Assembly: GCA_026008535.1 (NCBI GenBank)
Contig: BRKX01000014.1
Coordinates: 19,490,694 to 19,554,693 of the forward strand
Origin: Perilla frutescens
Lineage: Eukaryota > Streptophyta > Magnoliopsida > Lamiales > Lamiaceae
Length of the DNA stretch: 64,000 bases
Reading direction: 5' to 3'
Of the stretch, positions 41,206-55,300 are shown piece by piece. The translations under genes and the position numbers were made by a program. Each line of letters begins with the position of its first letter. Within the stretch, counting starts at the first letter, position 1. Under the pieces are notes generated by a model. The model saw only the letters and a program-made list of their open reading frames with translations, did no database searches and was not told the DNA's origin.

Positions 41206-44200
41206 TTGAGCACACAAGTGCTTCTAAAAAAAATTTACAGCAAATTTTTAAAAAATTATGAATGAGTCAATTTCACAGTATTTTTAATTTTGACAAATTC
41301 GTTTGGTACAGCAGTTGTATATAATATAAGCTTTATATAAACGGTAACTTTTTAATTTACAAATCATATTTTTCATTATTAAAAATTATAAAAATTAAAT
41401 AGTATCTTTTAATAAAACTAGAGAAGATTACGTGCAACATTGTATGAATTTTTACTAAAATATGTAAAATTAAAAGTTCTTTTGAAAGTTTAAAATTTAA
41501 AGTTATAAGTTATATTATAATTCGAAAGTATTAATATATATCTAATAAATAATTAGAGTAATAATATATATATATATATATATTAATAACATTAAAATGA
41601 ATTCTTTTATCTAAAAAAAAGTAATATATCATTATATTAAATTATAAATTGAATATTATATGTATATCTTCTAAAGTACAAATTAAGCATATATGTGAAA
41701 TATAATAAAAATGTGCACAACAAAAGAATAATATTTAAATTGATTTAAATTTAAAATTATATATATTGGGCGAGTGTAGATTCTTATATATGTGAATACA
41801 ATAACCAAACTTTTTATTACGATCAAACATCCCTTTGAAATTCTTCTTGAATTAATATATTTTTATACTAATAAAACATCTTGTCAATGTTTTTTTACTA
41901 ACGATTTTTGGGCGAACCTATGATGATAAAAAAACTTTTCATGCATTATATAAGGTATCAAACAAAATTCATTATGGTTTCAAAGAGAGACATATCTTTT
42001 ATGGTTATATTGATTTTAATTTCTTAAATCAATATCCTAGTAAAAATTGAAGAAAGTATATTAAAATTATAATATTTACACTTTATAGTTAGGTGTGTTT
42101 CTAAATACTTCACATATTTTTCATATAAGGCTATGTTCGAAAATTGATTTTAAAAAATATAAAGCTTTGAAAATATATTTTTGAACATACATGATCAATA
42201 ACTTATGAAAAAAAATTATTGAACGAATTTTCGAACCTATTGATCATATTTGTAATTCAATAGTTTTCAGATCCAAAATTGAGCGACAAAACATCAATAT
42301 TTACAAATTTAAATCACATTTTTATTACAAATTCAAAGTATACATGACAATTATTAACCTATTCTGGCATTTCTGCCTCCCTCTTTTCAAATTTGAAAAC
42401 TAAATTATGACACTTCTTTTTATCTCTCAAACATGAACACTTCTCGCTCACATGTGAAAATTTCTCTCTTGTAGCATACATGAATCATATATGTTTTTAA
42501 ATTTGTTAAAACTATTTTTTTTTAAATGAGGATAAAATTGGATCTGAACATTGGCCAGTTTTATGAATTTTGACCTATAAAATGGTCTTACACAAACTTT
42601 TGTCATTTATGAAAATAATAAAGTTTAGAGATATTAGAGATACATTTTTTTTATCTATTTTATTAGGCTCGTATATATATTCATATCCCATTCATATTAT
42701 TAATTAATTTGAAATGATTCATGTATCATAAACACTGTAAACTTGTATGCTTATGATCTAAATTAAATTGATATCAATAAATATATTAATACTTAGATGT
42801 GTTAATGTTCTCATCACTAATTCATTGATTGGTACATATTGATTGTCATACTGTCATTATAGTGTAAGAGATACTAAAAGAATGTATATTCTTGATTTAC
42901 ATACTATGTATATATACCACACTATCTTAAAGTTACTTGTAAGCATAAATTTTCATTAGTTCATGTAGTTGAAATATTAACCTTTATACATTTACATTTA
43001 TATAAAATAATATATATACACATATATTTAGTTTTATAAACACTTTATGTGTTCTTTCTAATATTAATTATTGGAAATAATAAAGCTTAAAAATATATTT
43101 ATTTTTTAATATCTAAAACTCATATGTTCACGTTAAAATGTATTATATTTTTTTGCTATATTTTCCCCGTTTGACTAATATGGTGATTGTCTAAATAAAG
43201 TTGAATTGTAAATAAATCATTTATTTGAATTGAAATTGTTTGGATGAATCTATGAAATTGATGATTTAGATTATTTCTTCCTCTATTATATTAACTCTTA
43301 CTTTTCTTCATTTATCTTTATTTGCCTTTAGTTATTTATTTATCTTTAGTTGATATAAAATAAAACCTTGAATGCACTACCTATTTAATACTTAGAAGAT
43401 TGACGTTGCAATACTCACATTATGATTAAGTTTTTAGTCTCTATGGAATGCGATCTCGCTCAACATTGTAATACAGATACTTTGTATACTTGTGGATAGC
43501 TACTGAGAAGTCGAATAATTGTAATGTAATAAAATAAATATTTGGTTGAAAACTGCAAGAAAGGATATTTAAAAAATAAATTGTTATATTTGCCCAAATT
43601 GAGCGACTAAAGTCTTTATTTTTAATCATAACATTTGTATGTGCTATTATAAAAGTAGTATTATGCTCTAATATATATATATATATATAATAGTGTAATT
43701 ATTCTAAATTTCTTCCTAGTTAAAATAGTATTAGAATTATTAGTAACGTTCTAAAATGAATTGTTGTATACATGGTGACTTGCTAGGGCCGCTTTCAGAC
43801 AATATGGGGTCCAATGCGAAATAATGAATATGTTTAGAAGTAAAATATTTTTTTAAGATAATACACTAATATGTTTTAAATAAGTTTATTTATTACTTCT
43901 CGTTTTATCAACAATAAAACCACTTTTAAATGTTCTAAATCTCAAATTGGGACATATTATTCAACATAAAAACTTACTTCAATAAAAAAAAATGTTATAA
44001 TTAGCATATCCAATAATATCCGATATGTAATATATGCATTGGGAAATATTTATTTATATAATATAATATCTCAATATATAATTTTGTATTTAATTTTATG
44101 TCTTATGTTCTATTAACGTATACTTTAATTTTGAAAATAAATCAAAGCTATTAATATCTAATTGTTTTCAAATGTTAGATAAGTTACATGGTTAAAAAAT

Positions 44201-46199
44201 AATTTGTTAGAGATTAAGACATGATAAACTTTTGATCATTTATATATTTAAAATATTTGACTTCAAAAATATTGTTAATCGAATGTGGATAATACATATA
44301 TTTATATAACTAACTATTTTAATGAAAATAATGAGGCCTAAGACGCTCCTCTCGTTTGCTTCATAATAAAAACGACATAGTGTTATTTCATTTTTATATA
44401 TACACACACATATTCTTGATTTATATATATCTTAATTAAATTACTTGTAATAATATTCAAATTAATATATTCACTTATGAATAATATTTTTTTCTCCAAT
44501 CTATATATTTGAAATAATCCTCTATGATTTTACATTAATATTAAAAAAATTATTTAGATTGATAAGTAATTGTGAAGTTTATTTTGATAAAATATGCATT
44601 TTTTTAGAAATAACATTTTTATGATTGGGGGGGGTGTGACATAATTTTTACAACTTAATTAATTTGATAATATTAATTAACTTATCTTTAATAAAAATAG
44701 ATGAGTGGCCAAAATAACATTTAATTACATATACTATCTTTAATACAAATATGTAGGCGATGATAATTTTTTTGGTGCTCGTATAAGTTTACATCGTTCT
44801 TTTGCAATGAAATTGTTTCAATATATATACATTATGTAACATTTTTGCTATTTTTTTATCTATTTCAGTTCACTAATATTTGAATTATTGAATCACATGA
44901 TGTGAATCAGTAATTTATAAGTAAAAATTTAAATTTTAAATATATTGAATAAATTATACTTATAATTCACAGATAATTAAATTATTATATACTCGACCAA
45001 TTTTGAAATCCAACATGATTTTTAAAATGTTTTAATAATGTCACCTTTTGAATTGTAGAAAATTTGACATTCCTAAACTATTGCTAAAAAATAAATTAGA
45101 ACAAAAGTTCATCATATAAAAAAAAGAATAATAAAAATAATTGACATGAATGCATGTGATATGCATTGTACATATATTAATTCATTATTTATATCTTTTT
45201 GGTTTACAAAGATATTAATGAATTGTCTGGCATTTAATTAAAAAATAATATGTTAGTTGAAACTAGAAACTTATACACACGCACATATAAATTGATGCAC
45301 CAATCAAAATTATATATGTATTTTAAATATAATATTATGGAAGTCAATAATAATATTTATTAATTGTTACCATATATATATATATTCATATAAAATGAAT
45401 GATCATTTGTTTAAAAATCACTCTATAAATTTTATATCTACTACTGTATTATAATAAAAAGTTCATCCTGTAGATTTATTATATTACCCTATTGTGCCTA
45501 ATTTAAATATATTACAAGGATATATTAGTTAAATTCAATTTTGTAAAATAATATATATATATTTTTTTATGTATAGTAGTAGATTCACATGGAAACTAAT
45601 ATATTATATTAGATTTTACATTATAAATACATATTATATATTATATTACACAATTAACCTTAAATTAAAGTTGTAGTAGAAATATAATACTACTGGTAAA
45701 TCAAAATTTGTAAAAATCACACTTTTATAATAGTATATATAATAATAATAGATTAAATGTGATACTTTTCATCATTAAAACTATACATACATTAATACAT
45801 ACATACATATATAATTTTAACGCGTGGAATTGTGCATTACGCTGATAATTAATTAGGATGAATAGAAGATTTTTGAAAAAAAAATAAAAATTTAATTAAA
45901 ACAAAACTGAAAAAAAAAAGAGAAAAATCTGTGGGGGCGCAGAGAAGGCTGGCTGCTGAGCGTGGGCTGAAATTGGGAATGGGGCTGTTGGGTTTTAGGT
46001 TATTTGGGATGGATTTTGATCTTATTTGAGACGGTCTGATGATACAAGTTTTGTTGTTTCTTTTTATTGATTGGTATTTTACACATCTTTTTCTGAACTG
46101 GAACCAAATTTGTGTGACCCACCTCAAAAGAACCCCCAACCGAGAGTCAAAAGGGGGAATATTTCATTTATTTTGAGTAGAAAAGGGGGGAAATTAACA

Positions 46200-46315
46200 A
46201 AACGTTTCAGTTCTAAGATTTATTCAATGTTCTCTTGATAAAAGATTCCCTCTCACTTGCTCTTTCTCTCTCCTCTATATTGCAAAATTCAAACTCGGCA
46301 GGAAAGTGGAGAGAA
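46200..46315 (+). promoter_or_regulatory. Deacetylase gene 5' leader region
   Basis: CT-rich sequence (TCTTTCTCTCTCCTCTATAT, 46261-46280) directly upstream of the ATG, typical of plant 5' leaders. The transcription start cannot be fixed. Confidence 0.35.
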
Positions 46316-46545
46316 ATGGAGTCAAATGTTGAGATAGGGAGTTCCGTGAGCAGAAGCAACGACACTGTTATCGGTAAAGATCGGCGGGTGGGTTTGATAT
46401 TTAATGAGCGGATGTGTAAACACTACGCCCCTGACGATGAAGATCATCCCGAATGCCCTGATCGGATTCGGGTCATCTGGGACCGCCTCAATTCTTCTGG
46501 CCTCGCCAAAAGGTCTGTTCTTTGACCCCAATTGTTTGTTTGTGC

Positions 46546-46584
<39 letters not shown>

Positions 46585-47360
46585 TAGTGCTTGTGGCTTA
46601 TTTTAGCTGGTGTTTGGTGGGATTATGTTTATCCTGTAATTATTATGTTCCAAATTTCCTTGTTCTGATTCTGATGCTCAGTGAGGACTTTAATCCCGTA
46701 ACACCATGCTCTCTTTTTAAGTCCTTAAGATAATATAGTTTAGTTAGTTGTCCTTCTACTATTTAAACTTTTAACTTCTACTGTAATTGAATAAATGTTC
46801 AGTGTTTTTTTTTTCTTTCTGAGTTACTTTCTAACTTCAAGAAATTATTCTGAATTATATTGACCTTACTTTTTCCAGATGTATTATTTTGGATGCCAAG
46901 GATGCAGAAGATAATCATTTAGCTTTGGTTCACACCAAAAATCATATCGATTTGATTAAGAACATTAGTTCCAGAAACTCTGAGTCAAGGAGAAAAAGAA
47001 TTGCCGCAAAGTTTAACTCTATATATTTCAATGAAGGCTCAACTGAGTCTGCTTCTCTTGCTGCTGGCTCTGTCATAGAGGTATGGTTCTTGAGATTGGT
47101 GAAAGTTAGAAAAGATGTCCCCACATTTCTGGAAGTAGCAATTGAGGTGTTACAATCATTTGGTTTTGAAGTTTAATAAAATTTCATTTATTTCCCTGGG
47201 AGTATCCTATAATCTCTTATTGGTAATACTTTCTCATATTTTTTCTTTGCAAGAAAAACTTGGAATTATCGTTGAGATTTATATGGAAAATATATTTGTT
47301 ACTTGTCATGTAGTCTATTGATTTTTAAAGTAGATGTCATCATAAATTCTGTAAACATAT

Positions 47361-47395
<35 letters not shown>

Positions 47396-50300
47396 CTATG
47401 GATGTTTGCTACTGTAGGCTGCAGAAAAAGTTGCTAAGGGGGAATTGGATTCAGCCTTCGCTATCGTTAGGCCTCCCGGTCATCATGCAGAGGAAGGTGA
47501 ACCAATGGGCTTTTGCCTGTATAACAATGTTGGTATTGCCACAAGTTTTCTACTGAATGAAAGAGTGAGCATCAGTTTTAGTTTTTTACTTTTGATAAGT
47601 CTTATTCATGAATATGTGAGGATTCAGTACCTCTGTTTATTGAACCTTATGAAACTACTTTTCATATTGTAGAGTGAGTTGGGGATAAACAAGATCCTTA
47701 TAGTTGATTGGGATGTACATCATGGAAATGGTACTCAAAAGATGTTCTACAAAGATCCTCGAGTACTTTTCTTCTCAGTGCATAGGTAAATGGAAACTTT
47801 AAGTTTTTAAAGTTTTAATATGTTGCTAAAGTAGCATGGATGTATGAATCATATGATAAACATGACATGCTTTTTCTCAGAAAGTAGGATGTCAAATGCT
47901 TGTTAATTCATCATATGACTATTGTTGCCTTCTTGGTCCTATTATTAAAAATGAGACAGAGATAGTAGATCAGAGTACCAAAATAGGAGGCTCCTCGCTC
48001 ACATGACTTATTTTGGGAAGTGAAAACACACAATCATTTCTCGAAATGATGTGTATATACACTTCTAGTCTATTATATATCTTCCTAACATTGCATTGTA
48101 TCATGATTAAATATGACAAAAAGTTTAATGTGAATTATGTTGTTAAATCCTTTCTTGAAAGAGATGCTCATCTGCTCGGTAGAGTGGCACACGAGACCCC
48201 TCTCTTTATAGATATAGAGTAGGTGGCTAGTAACTTCTTACTCGTGCATTGAGAAAAACCTTTTTCATGGCCTCCTTTATTTAGTTCAATCACGAGTTTA
48301 AGGTTTGTGATTGTTGTTGCCTTTCCTGAAGAAACGATCTCAAATTGGCCTTTTATATTAGCTAAAAATAATAGGTTTTTATAAGTTGTCTGTCCAGGGC
48401 ATCTTATGTTTCGGTTGGAAGTGCAAGACATCAATGTATCAATATCTGTATTTGTATAAATACAATAGATGTTTTTTCCTTTTTCTTTTAAGCCGGATCA
48501 GGTAAGGATCATTCCCCTGTCTATTTGTTTGTAGTGCGGACATTTGCTTGTCTAGCACAACTCAATCTTTCTAGTAACTATTAGTAAATTATATTATTAT
48601 TAATTCCCACTTATATGTAAATGTAAAAACTTCTTTCACTAAAAATGCAATCTTTCACTAAAAATGCAATTCCTACTCGGCCTAAGAATCAAGGGTAGAT
48701 GATATGTCTATCCATAGAGATTGAAATTCAAATCTGACTTTTATGTGAGCTAGGTTCAAAATAAGATAATTCCTCTTATCAATCGAGAAAAAACATTAAT
48801 CCAAAATATTTTTTAATTACTACTACATAAAATACTGCATTATACATAAACAACCAAAATATGTATTTTCTAGAGAACTAGAGTTTTAAAAGCATTCCAT
48901 TATGCTAACTACATTAATTTATTTCGAAATAGAAATAAGTAAAAAGATATGCATTAAGAAGTATAAAGAAGTATAAAGAAGATAAAAGAATTAGCTTCAA
49001 GTTCCTTATGTTTGCTTTGTAAGTGCTAATGCTTTTGTCAGTCAGCTGAATCTACCACTTGAATATTCCTTAAAAATAAATTGAGAGTTTTTTGACGGTT
49101 TTGGCCTGTTGTATTTGACGCATTTTCATATCAAATGCGGAAACCTTGTTGGAAATTTCAACATCTATAGCAATGTTATTACGAAATTTCTTTGATTTTA
49201 ATGAATTTGATGAATAAGACACTTATTGAGGCTCAATTTATAGAGTGGTAGTGTAATCTTGCCATGCAATTTGTTCTGACTATAAGCACGTTGTTGTATG
49301 TATAATCAAACTTTGGAGAACCGTCTCACCTAATCGATTGGTGAAGGAGGTGAAGTTAGCAATGGATTCAGCGACATCCACGTCACGAATTGGATGGCAT
49401 GGACAATTCTAACTAGTTCTCCACTTTATTTTGCAGGAGTTGAAAACTATCATACGTGTTTAATGAAAATCTATCTCTCTCTAACTACTTTGCGGAACAA
49501 ATAAATTATCGACAAATCACATTGCTAGTATGAACCAACGAACTTTGTACAACCAGCATACGTGGAAACGATTCCATATTTCTATGTTGATGACTCATTG
49601 CATGGATATCATGAGTTTATTTGCATAGAATATGAAATCTTTTCCATATAAGCTGATTGTACAAAGTATGTTTGTTCATACAAGCTGTGTGGTTTGGGTA
49701 GATTTTCTTTGCTCCGCAAGGTAGTTAAAGCCATCAATTATGGATAATAGTTTTCAACTACAAAAAAGTAGCACGGAGAACTAGTCAAAATTGTGTCCGT
49801 CTTCCAAGTCGTGATGAGGATAATCCGCTGAATCCATTGTTGATTTTACCACAATCGATTAGGTGAAATAGTTCTACGAAGTTTGTTTATTCATACATGC
49901 AACGTGATTATCGTAGTCATAATTGTGTCAACCATGCAATTCATACTCCATGGCGAGATTATTCTACGTCTCTATAAATGAAGGCTCAATAAATGTTTTT
50001 TTATCAAATTAAAGAAATTTTGAAGTAGCAAAGCTACTAAAATTTCTAATAGACTTTTTGCATTTGAAGTCAAAATGAGTCAATTAGTCAAAATCAAATA
50101 CAACAAGCTATTCAGAACCCTCGGAGAACTCTCAATTTATTTTTAAAGAATATTTGAGAAGTAGATTCAGGTGCGGCAAATGAATGTATTCACACATCCG
50201 AAACAAGCATAATGATTTTGGAGCTAAGATTGGAAGGTTTGTGGAAGGAATTGCTCGAAATCATTTTGGAAGTTGTGTGTCCCGATTGACACATTCGAGG

Positions 50301-52254
50301 ACAGTGGGGAAGACTAGAAAAATAAGTATTTACTTCATCTTCTTTCTTCTTTCTACTTGTTAAGGCCTATCCTTTGACTTATTTGTGTTTTGAAATGTAG
50401 TTAGTATAATTGAATGCTTTTAAAATGGTAATTCATTAGGAAAGTTGTTTATGTAATGTAGTGTTTTATGTAATACTAATTAAGAATTTTTTTTATTATT
50501 GTTTTTTGTATATTCGACAGATAGAAGGACAAATTATCTTGTTTTGAAGTTTGCTCGCATAAAATCGAGTTTGAATTTCAAACAGGATAGATTTAAACAC
50601 ATACCATCTGTCCTTTGATTCTCTGACGAGTTGGAATTGCATTTTTAGGAGAAGAAAATTTTACATTTACATGAGTAAGTTGGAATTAATAATAATATAA
50701 TTTACATGAGTCAGAACTACAAGCATATAAGCATGAGAGAGATTCTTACAAATATATTTTAGATCCGATTTAAAGGAAAAAATATTTATTACCTCCAAAT
50801 GTTTGTTGACTTGCATTTTTCAACTGGAAGATAAGATGCCACGAACAAATAACTTTAAAAAACTTGTTATTTTCATATAATTGCCAAAATAAAAAAGTTG
50901 ATTTGAGATTGTTTATTTAGGAAAGGCAAACCATCTATCGCAAGCCTACTCTATCTATAAAGAGAAATGAATGTTGCCGCCCGCAACTCTACCGAGCAGA
51001 TGAGCATCTCTTTCAAGAAAGGACCAAATGAGTGATTAAGCATTGGTGGGGGAATTGACTGATTTTTTCAAATGATTTGTGGACGGATGGCCAATTCAAC
51101 TTATTGAGAGTGAGAGGTTGGCCCGTTTACCTTGAAAGCGATACACTGGCAGGTTATGAAATATATTCAAATGGAAGAATGTGAATGATATTGATTTTGA
51201 TGTGGTTCTTCTTATTTTCAGTTATTCAAAGACCCATCCTATTTTCCATTCGTTGAACTTGGCCTCTTACTATTGAAAAGAGGCCAAACGAAGTAACTAA
51301 AGACCAGTGCAAGTTGAACTCTCTTCAATCTAAGCCTTACCACCCTCTTAGAGCGTCACATGGAATTTTTGGCCGAATGCAAGGCCCCATATGGATTTTA
51401 GCTTAATAGATCCCACTTAGGGGTTTGTGAGAGATTGATCGATGGACCTAAGCTATACTTATATACAAGATTGAACCTAAACCAAAGCCTATAGACTGAT
51501 ATAGGAGAGTAAAGGTTTAATCGGAAACTGGAAAGCAAGATGCATTGAAGCCATTGAAAGCCCTAGAGCACAAGTGAAGAAATTGGGTTCCACGAAGCGC
51601 CCTTAATCTGACACAACATGGGACTGTATTAGGTAGGACACTGGGCTTAGTCAGCCCAACATAGGTTGTCCACCAATCATTGTAAGTTTCTGGCTGGTGA
51701 AAAATAGCTTTTCGGGTGTTTGTACACCTATAAATGATACGACAATGAAAGATCCGTAGACATAATGCCCATCATTACAGAAAGAAGGAATATGGAACTA
51801 AGGATCGTAACATGTGACATGAGATAGAACTCAAGTTCTTAGTCACCCCTAAACTCCAAAGCACCAACTGATGAGAATAACGATTTATTGTTAGATAAGA
51901 GAATGAAGTTTCAACATTAGCTTGTGATAACACTTAGCCACCCGCATGCTCTTACTATATCTAGTAATCTAACTCATTCGAGGTTTCCAGACTCATCAAA
52001 TACACACATAGGTCTCATTCATCTATCAACACAAAGCTAATATTCCAATTCAATTCAAGATGAGTGAGCAAGTAAACGACTAGCCATTGGACATATTCGC
52101 TCAAGGATCACAATGTTCATCGACTATGCCTTTCAGCCTTATCTTAGGGCATACGATAGGAAGTTTGTAGAAGGAAGATGATGAGAGGGGGTTGGGATCT
52201 TCATATGGTAACCCTGCTATGGTACGTAGTCTGTAGAATGAAGATGATGAGAAA

Positions 52255-52311
<57 letters not shown>

Positions 52312-55300
52312 ATGTGGAGGGAAAGGAGTTAATTAATTGATAGAGAGATGGTGGTTTGAGTAAGGGGGTCGAGGAGTGGGAGAGTGTGAGTAATTGATTG
52401 ATAGTGGGGCCCATGGGAGGAAACTCTGAAAAACTAGTGGAAGGCTCGGGGTGATGTAATCTAATGTGTATCCATAATAAAAAAAATAGGTTGGTTCAGT
52501 TTTAACTAAAAAATTCTTAAAAAACCATCTATTGATTTAAATTTTGGTAGCCATTTTTTAAACTGACCACCGAACTGATTACAAATAGCACTGCACCGAA
52601 CCAACCTAACCCGATTGGTTTGGCCGGTCAGCTCGGTTTTGGTTGGTTCCATGCTCACCCCTAGTGCAGCATAGCATGCTTTGCCTGCCTCGCCTGCCAG
52701 CACGACACTTGTATTGCCCTCCTGCAACCTCATTTTCACGTTTAGGCTGCTCCTATTTCGTTCGCCGCTATTACAAGAATTGCTTTTGCTTTCTTTTCCT
52801 TTGGCTACTAAGATGTTTAAGTTTGCCAGGTTGTCTCTTGCTTGCCCATGGATCCATCAGTTCGAAAGGTTTCCCTATTTGGGAATCTCGGGATCTGTAC
52901 TTATTTTCAATTCCTTGATGCATTTTCGTCGATTACTAGGCTCTTCCTTGTCTGTGGGTGCCTAGGTATTCACCGTAAGCCTTTCCTAGGTGTTGCTAAA
53001 TGGATGGATGTTATCAACGTCCATGCATGATAAATCATAGATCGAACTGCTGAATAGGAAAAATTGATTGCTATCATATAGCTTTTGTATTGGCTAAGTT
53101 TGTGAGTTGGAGATAAGTGAACTCGAACTCACATCTGCCGCACAGTAAACCACCGCGCCTCTCATGCCCTCGACTCAAAAGGTGCTGAGTTGGAATCCCA
53201 TTCTAACTAAGGTTTCTTGTGGTTCTGGAGGTTTTCCCCCTTTCCGCCTAACACTTTGGTCTTAAGAATGCTGGTTTTAAGAATGAGTGATTGCCCTTCT
53301 CTGATCCTTACGGACAGCTAAAGTGTTCCACTTATTGAACATGGTTCTATGGTTGGTTGCGCCCTTGAGGTGATCTCACAGTTCCTACACGGTGGAGACG
53401 ATGGGGTTGTCCATGGCTGTTCCTTCCTTTTGCTGCATTTCGCTCAAAGGGTTGAAGGGAGATAGCGCACCAAGCTATTCGCAAGGGCCAGCTTGATTCT
53501 CTTCCCCAGGATGTCAGATGACAGACCGTGGGAAAGTCGCCGACTCCAACTACAGTCCATCTATGATCCATCCCGTGGAAGAGAGAAGACTTAGGAGGAT
53601 TAGGATCCTATTTTCTTTCCGAGTCAGTTGAATCAAAATAAAGGGATGGGTCGATTGTGTGGGTCTCCTTCAATGAAAATCCCAGAGTTAGAATTCTTCT
53701 ATTTATATATCTACTATTCCTTGTGCTCATTTTCATATTTTATTTTACGATTATCAGTTCTTTTAAAATGTTAACTTATTGCCTTTTTTGAATGATTAAT
53801 CGCCCCAATTTAACTAAGTTATGGAGTTGCCTCTTGTAGATATTTATTTCCTTGCAAGGGTGACCTAATTGAAGAAAGTCTCTAAAATCCGTAAATATGA
53901 TACTAGCACTTAGTGCTATTCTTGATATTGTTTACTTTTGTCTTTTGTCTTTTCTCTATTAGATATGATTATGGGACTTTCTATCCATCTGGTCATGATG
54001 GCTCATATATCATGACCGGCGAAGAGCCAGGTGCTGGTTACAACATTAATGTCCCTTGGGAGCATGGCAGGTGCGGAGATGCTGACTACCTTGCTGTTTG
54101 GGACCACATATTGATCCCTGTTGCTAAGGAATTCAATCCCGATATGATAATCATCTCTGCCGGTTTTGATGCGGGTTAGTTGATTTCCTAATGAACTTCC
54201 TGGCTCATCCTGTATGCACATCTTAACATACTTTTTGCATCTTTTAATGCATCCCTTTCTGACTTATCTGTAATAAAGTACTGTCTTTCTTGGTAATATT
54301 GAGTCTCACATTAAACCTACTTCCCAATTTTTTATTTTTTTTAAAGGGTGCCTTCTCTGCTACAAATTTGGAAAGTTAGAAGTTAGATGTTTTGCCATAA
54401 AAACACTGTAGCTGTTAATCGCATGAATTCAATTGCAATTTTCTCTTTTATTTCTAAGTAGCAACCTCATCATGCTTATTGACTCCTACTGACCTAATAA
54501 GAAACAATATGAAATTTGCCTGAGCTGGAGTTTTCAAAACTCCTGCATCAAACTTACCTCCTGCAAAAATCACCTCTTAGCCTTCAAAGTTTGAAGATTG
54601 CAAGTTAGATGTTGTGTAATAAAAGCTAGGGCAATGTAGCAGTGAATCACATTATTCATCCTATGTTCCCATTTAGAAAGTAATAAAGTTGTGCTTGTGG
54701 CCACCTATTAACTTATCACAAAAAAGTCAAACAACACCTACAGCCTGAGCCAGAGTTCTAGATTCTTCCTTCTCGTTCTCAGTTATAAATCACAAAGATG
54801 CTGATTTACATTCTTTATTTGTGTCATGCGATTGAAGTTGTGTGCTTTTGTCATTTCATTTTCATCCCATTCAAATTGAAATTTTGAAGTGCATATTCAT
54901 TAAATAAAGCTTTATTTGTGGTGTGGAATTTGAACAGCCATAGGGGATCCTCTGGGGGGATGTCGTATTAGTCCATATGGGTACTCAATTATGCTTAACA
55001 AGGTTAGCACTTAAAATAGTTGTACTGTTCATTTTTCTGTCTGGTTTGCTTTCCTTATTTACATATCTCTGTTAAGTATCTCTTATTTCTTCACCATGCC
55101 TGGATATCTATTCACATTTTATTTATCTTTTTAACCACTAGTTTTTTTGTAATTACATATGATGCTTGATGTAGTTGATGGAGTTTGCTGGAGGAAAGAT
55201 TGTTTTGGCACTTGAAGGAGGATACAATCTCAACTCAATAGCAAGTTCTGCCCGGGCATGTGTTGAAGTATTGCTACATGACAATCCTCCTAATGTGATG

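Larger units (their letters stand above)
37801..46199. other. AT-rich intergenic region
   Basis: About 8.4 kb, very AT-rich, with no gene that I can support on either strand. It includes a GA microsatellite (40378-40408), a small hairpin (40637-40700), a GTCAAC/GTTGAC repeat-bounded tandem duplication (40898-41205), TA runs near 41565 and 43672, and a G run near 44629. Scattered short exon-like stretches on the minus strand (38690-39320) could not be joined into a protein. Confidence 0.5.

Noticed and set aside
45849..46139. Minus-strand 96-codon ORF upstream of the deacetylase gene
   Set aside because: Low complexity, no motif and no neighbouring support.
52480..52662. ACCGAACCAACC-rich segment as a separate mobile element
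   Set aside because: It resembles common plant repeat sequence, but no ends or target duplication could be defined.
53107..53141. Possible tRNA gene with GTTCGAGTTC
   Set aside because: It is the 3' exon of plastid trnA inside the nuclear plastid insertion, with substitutions and no 5' half.
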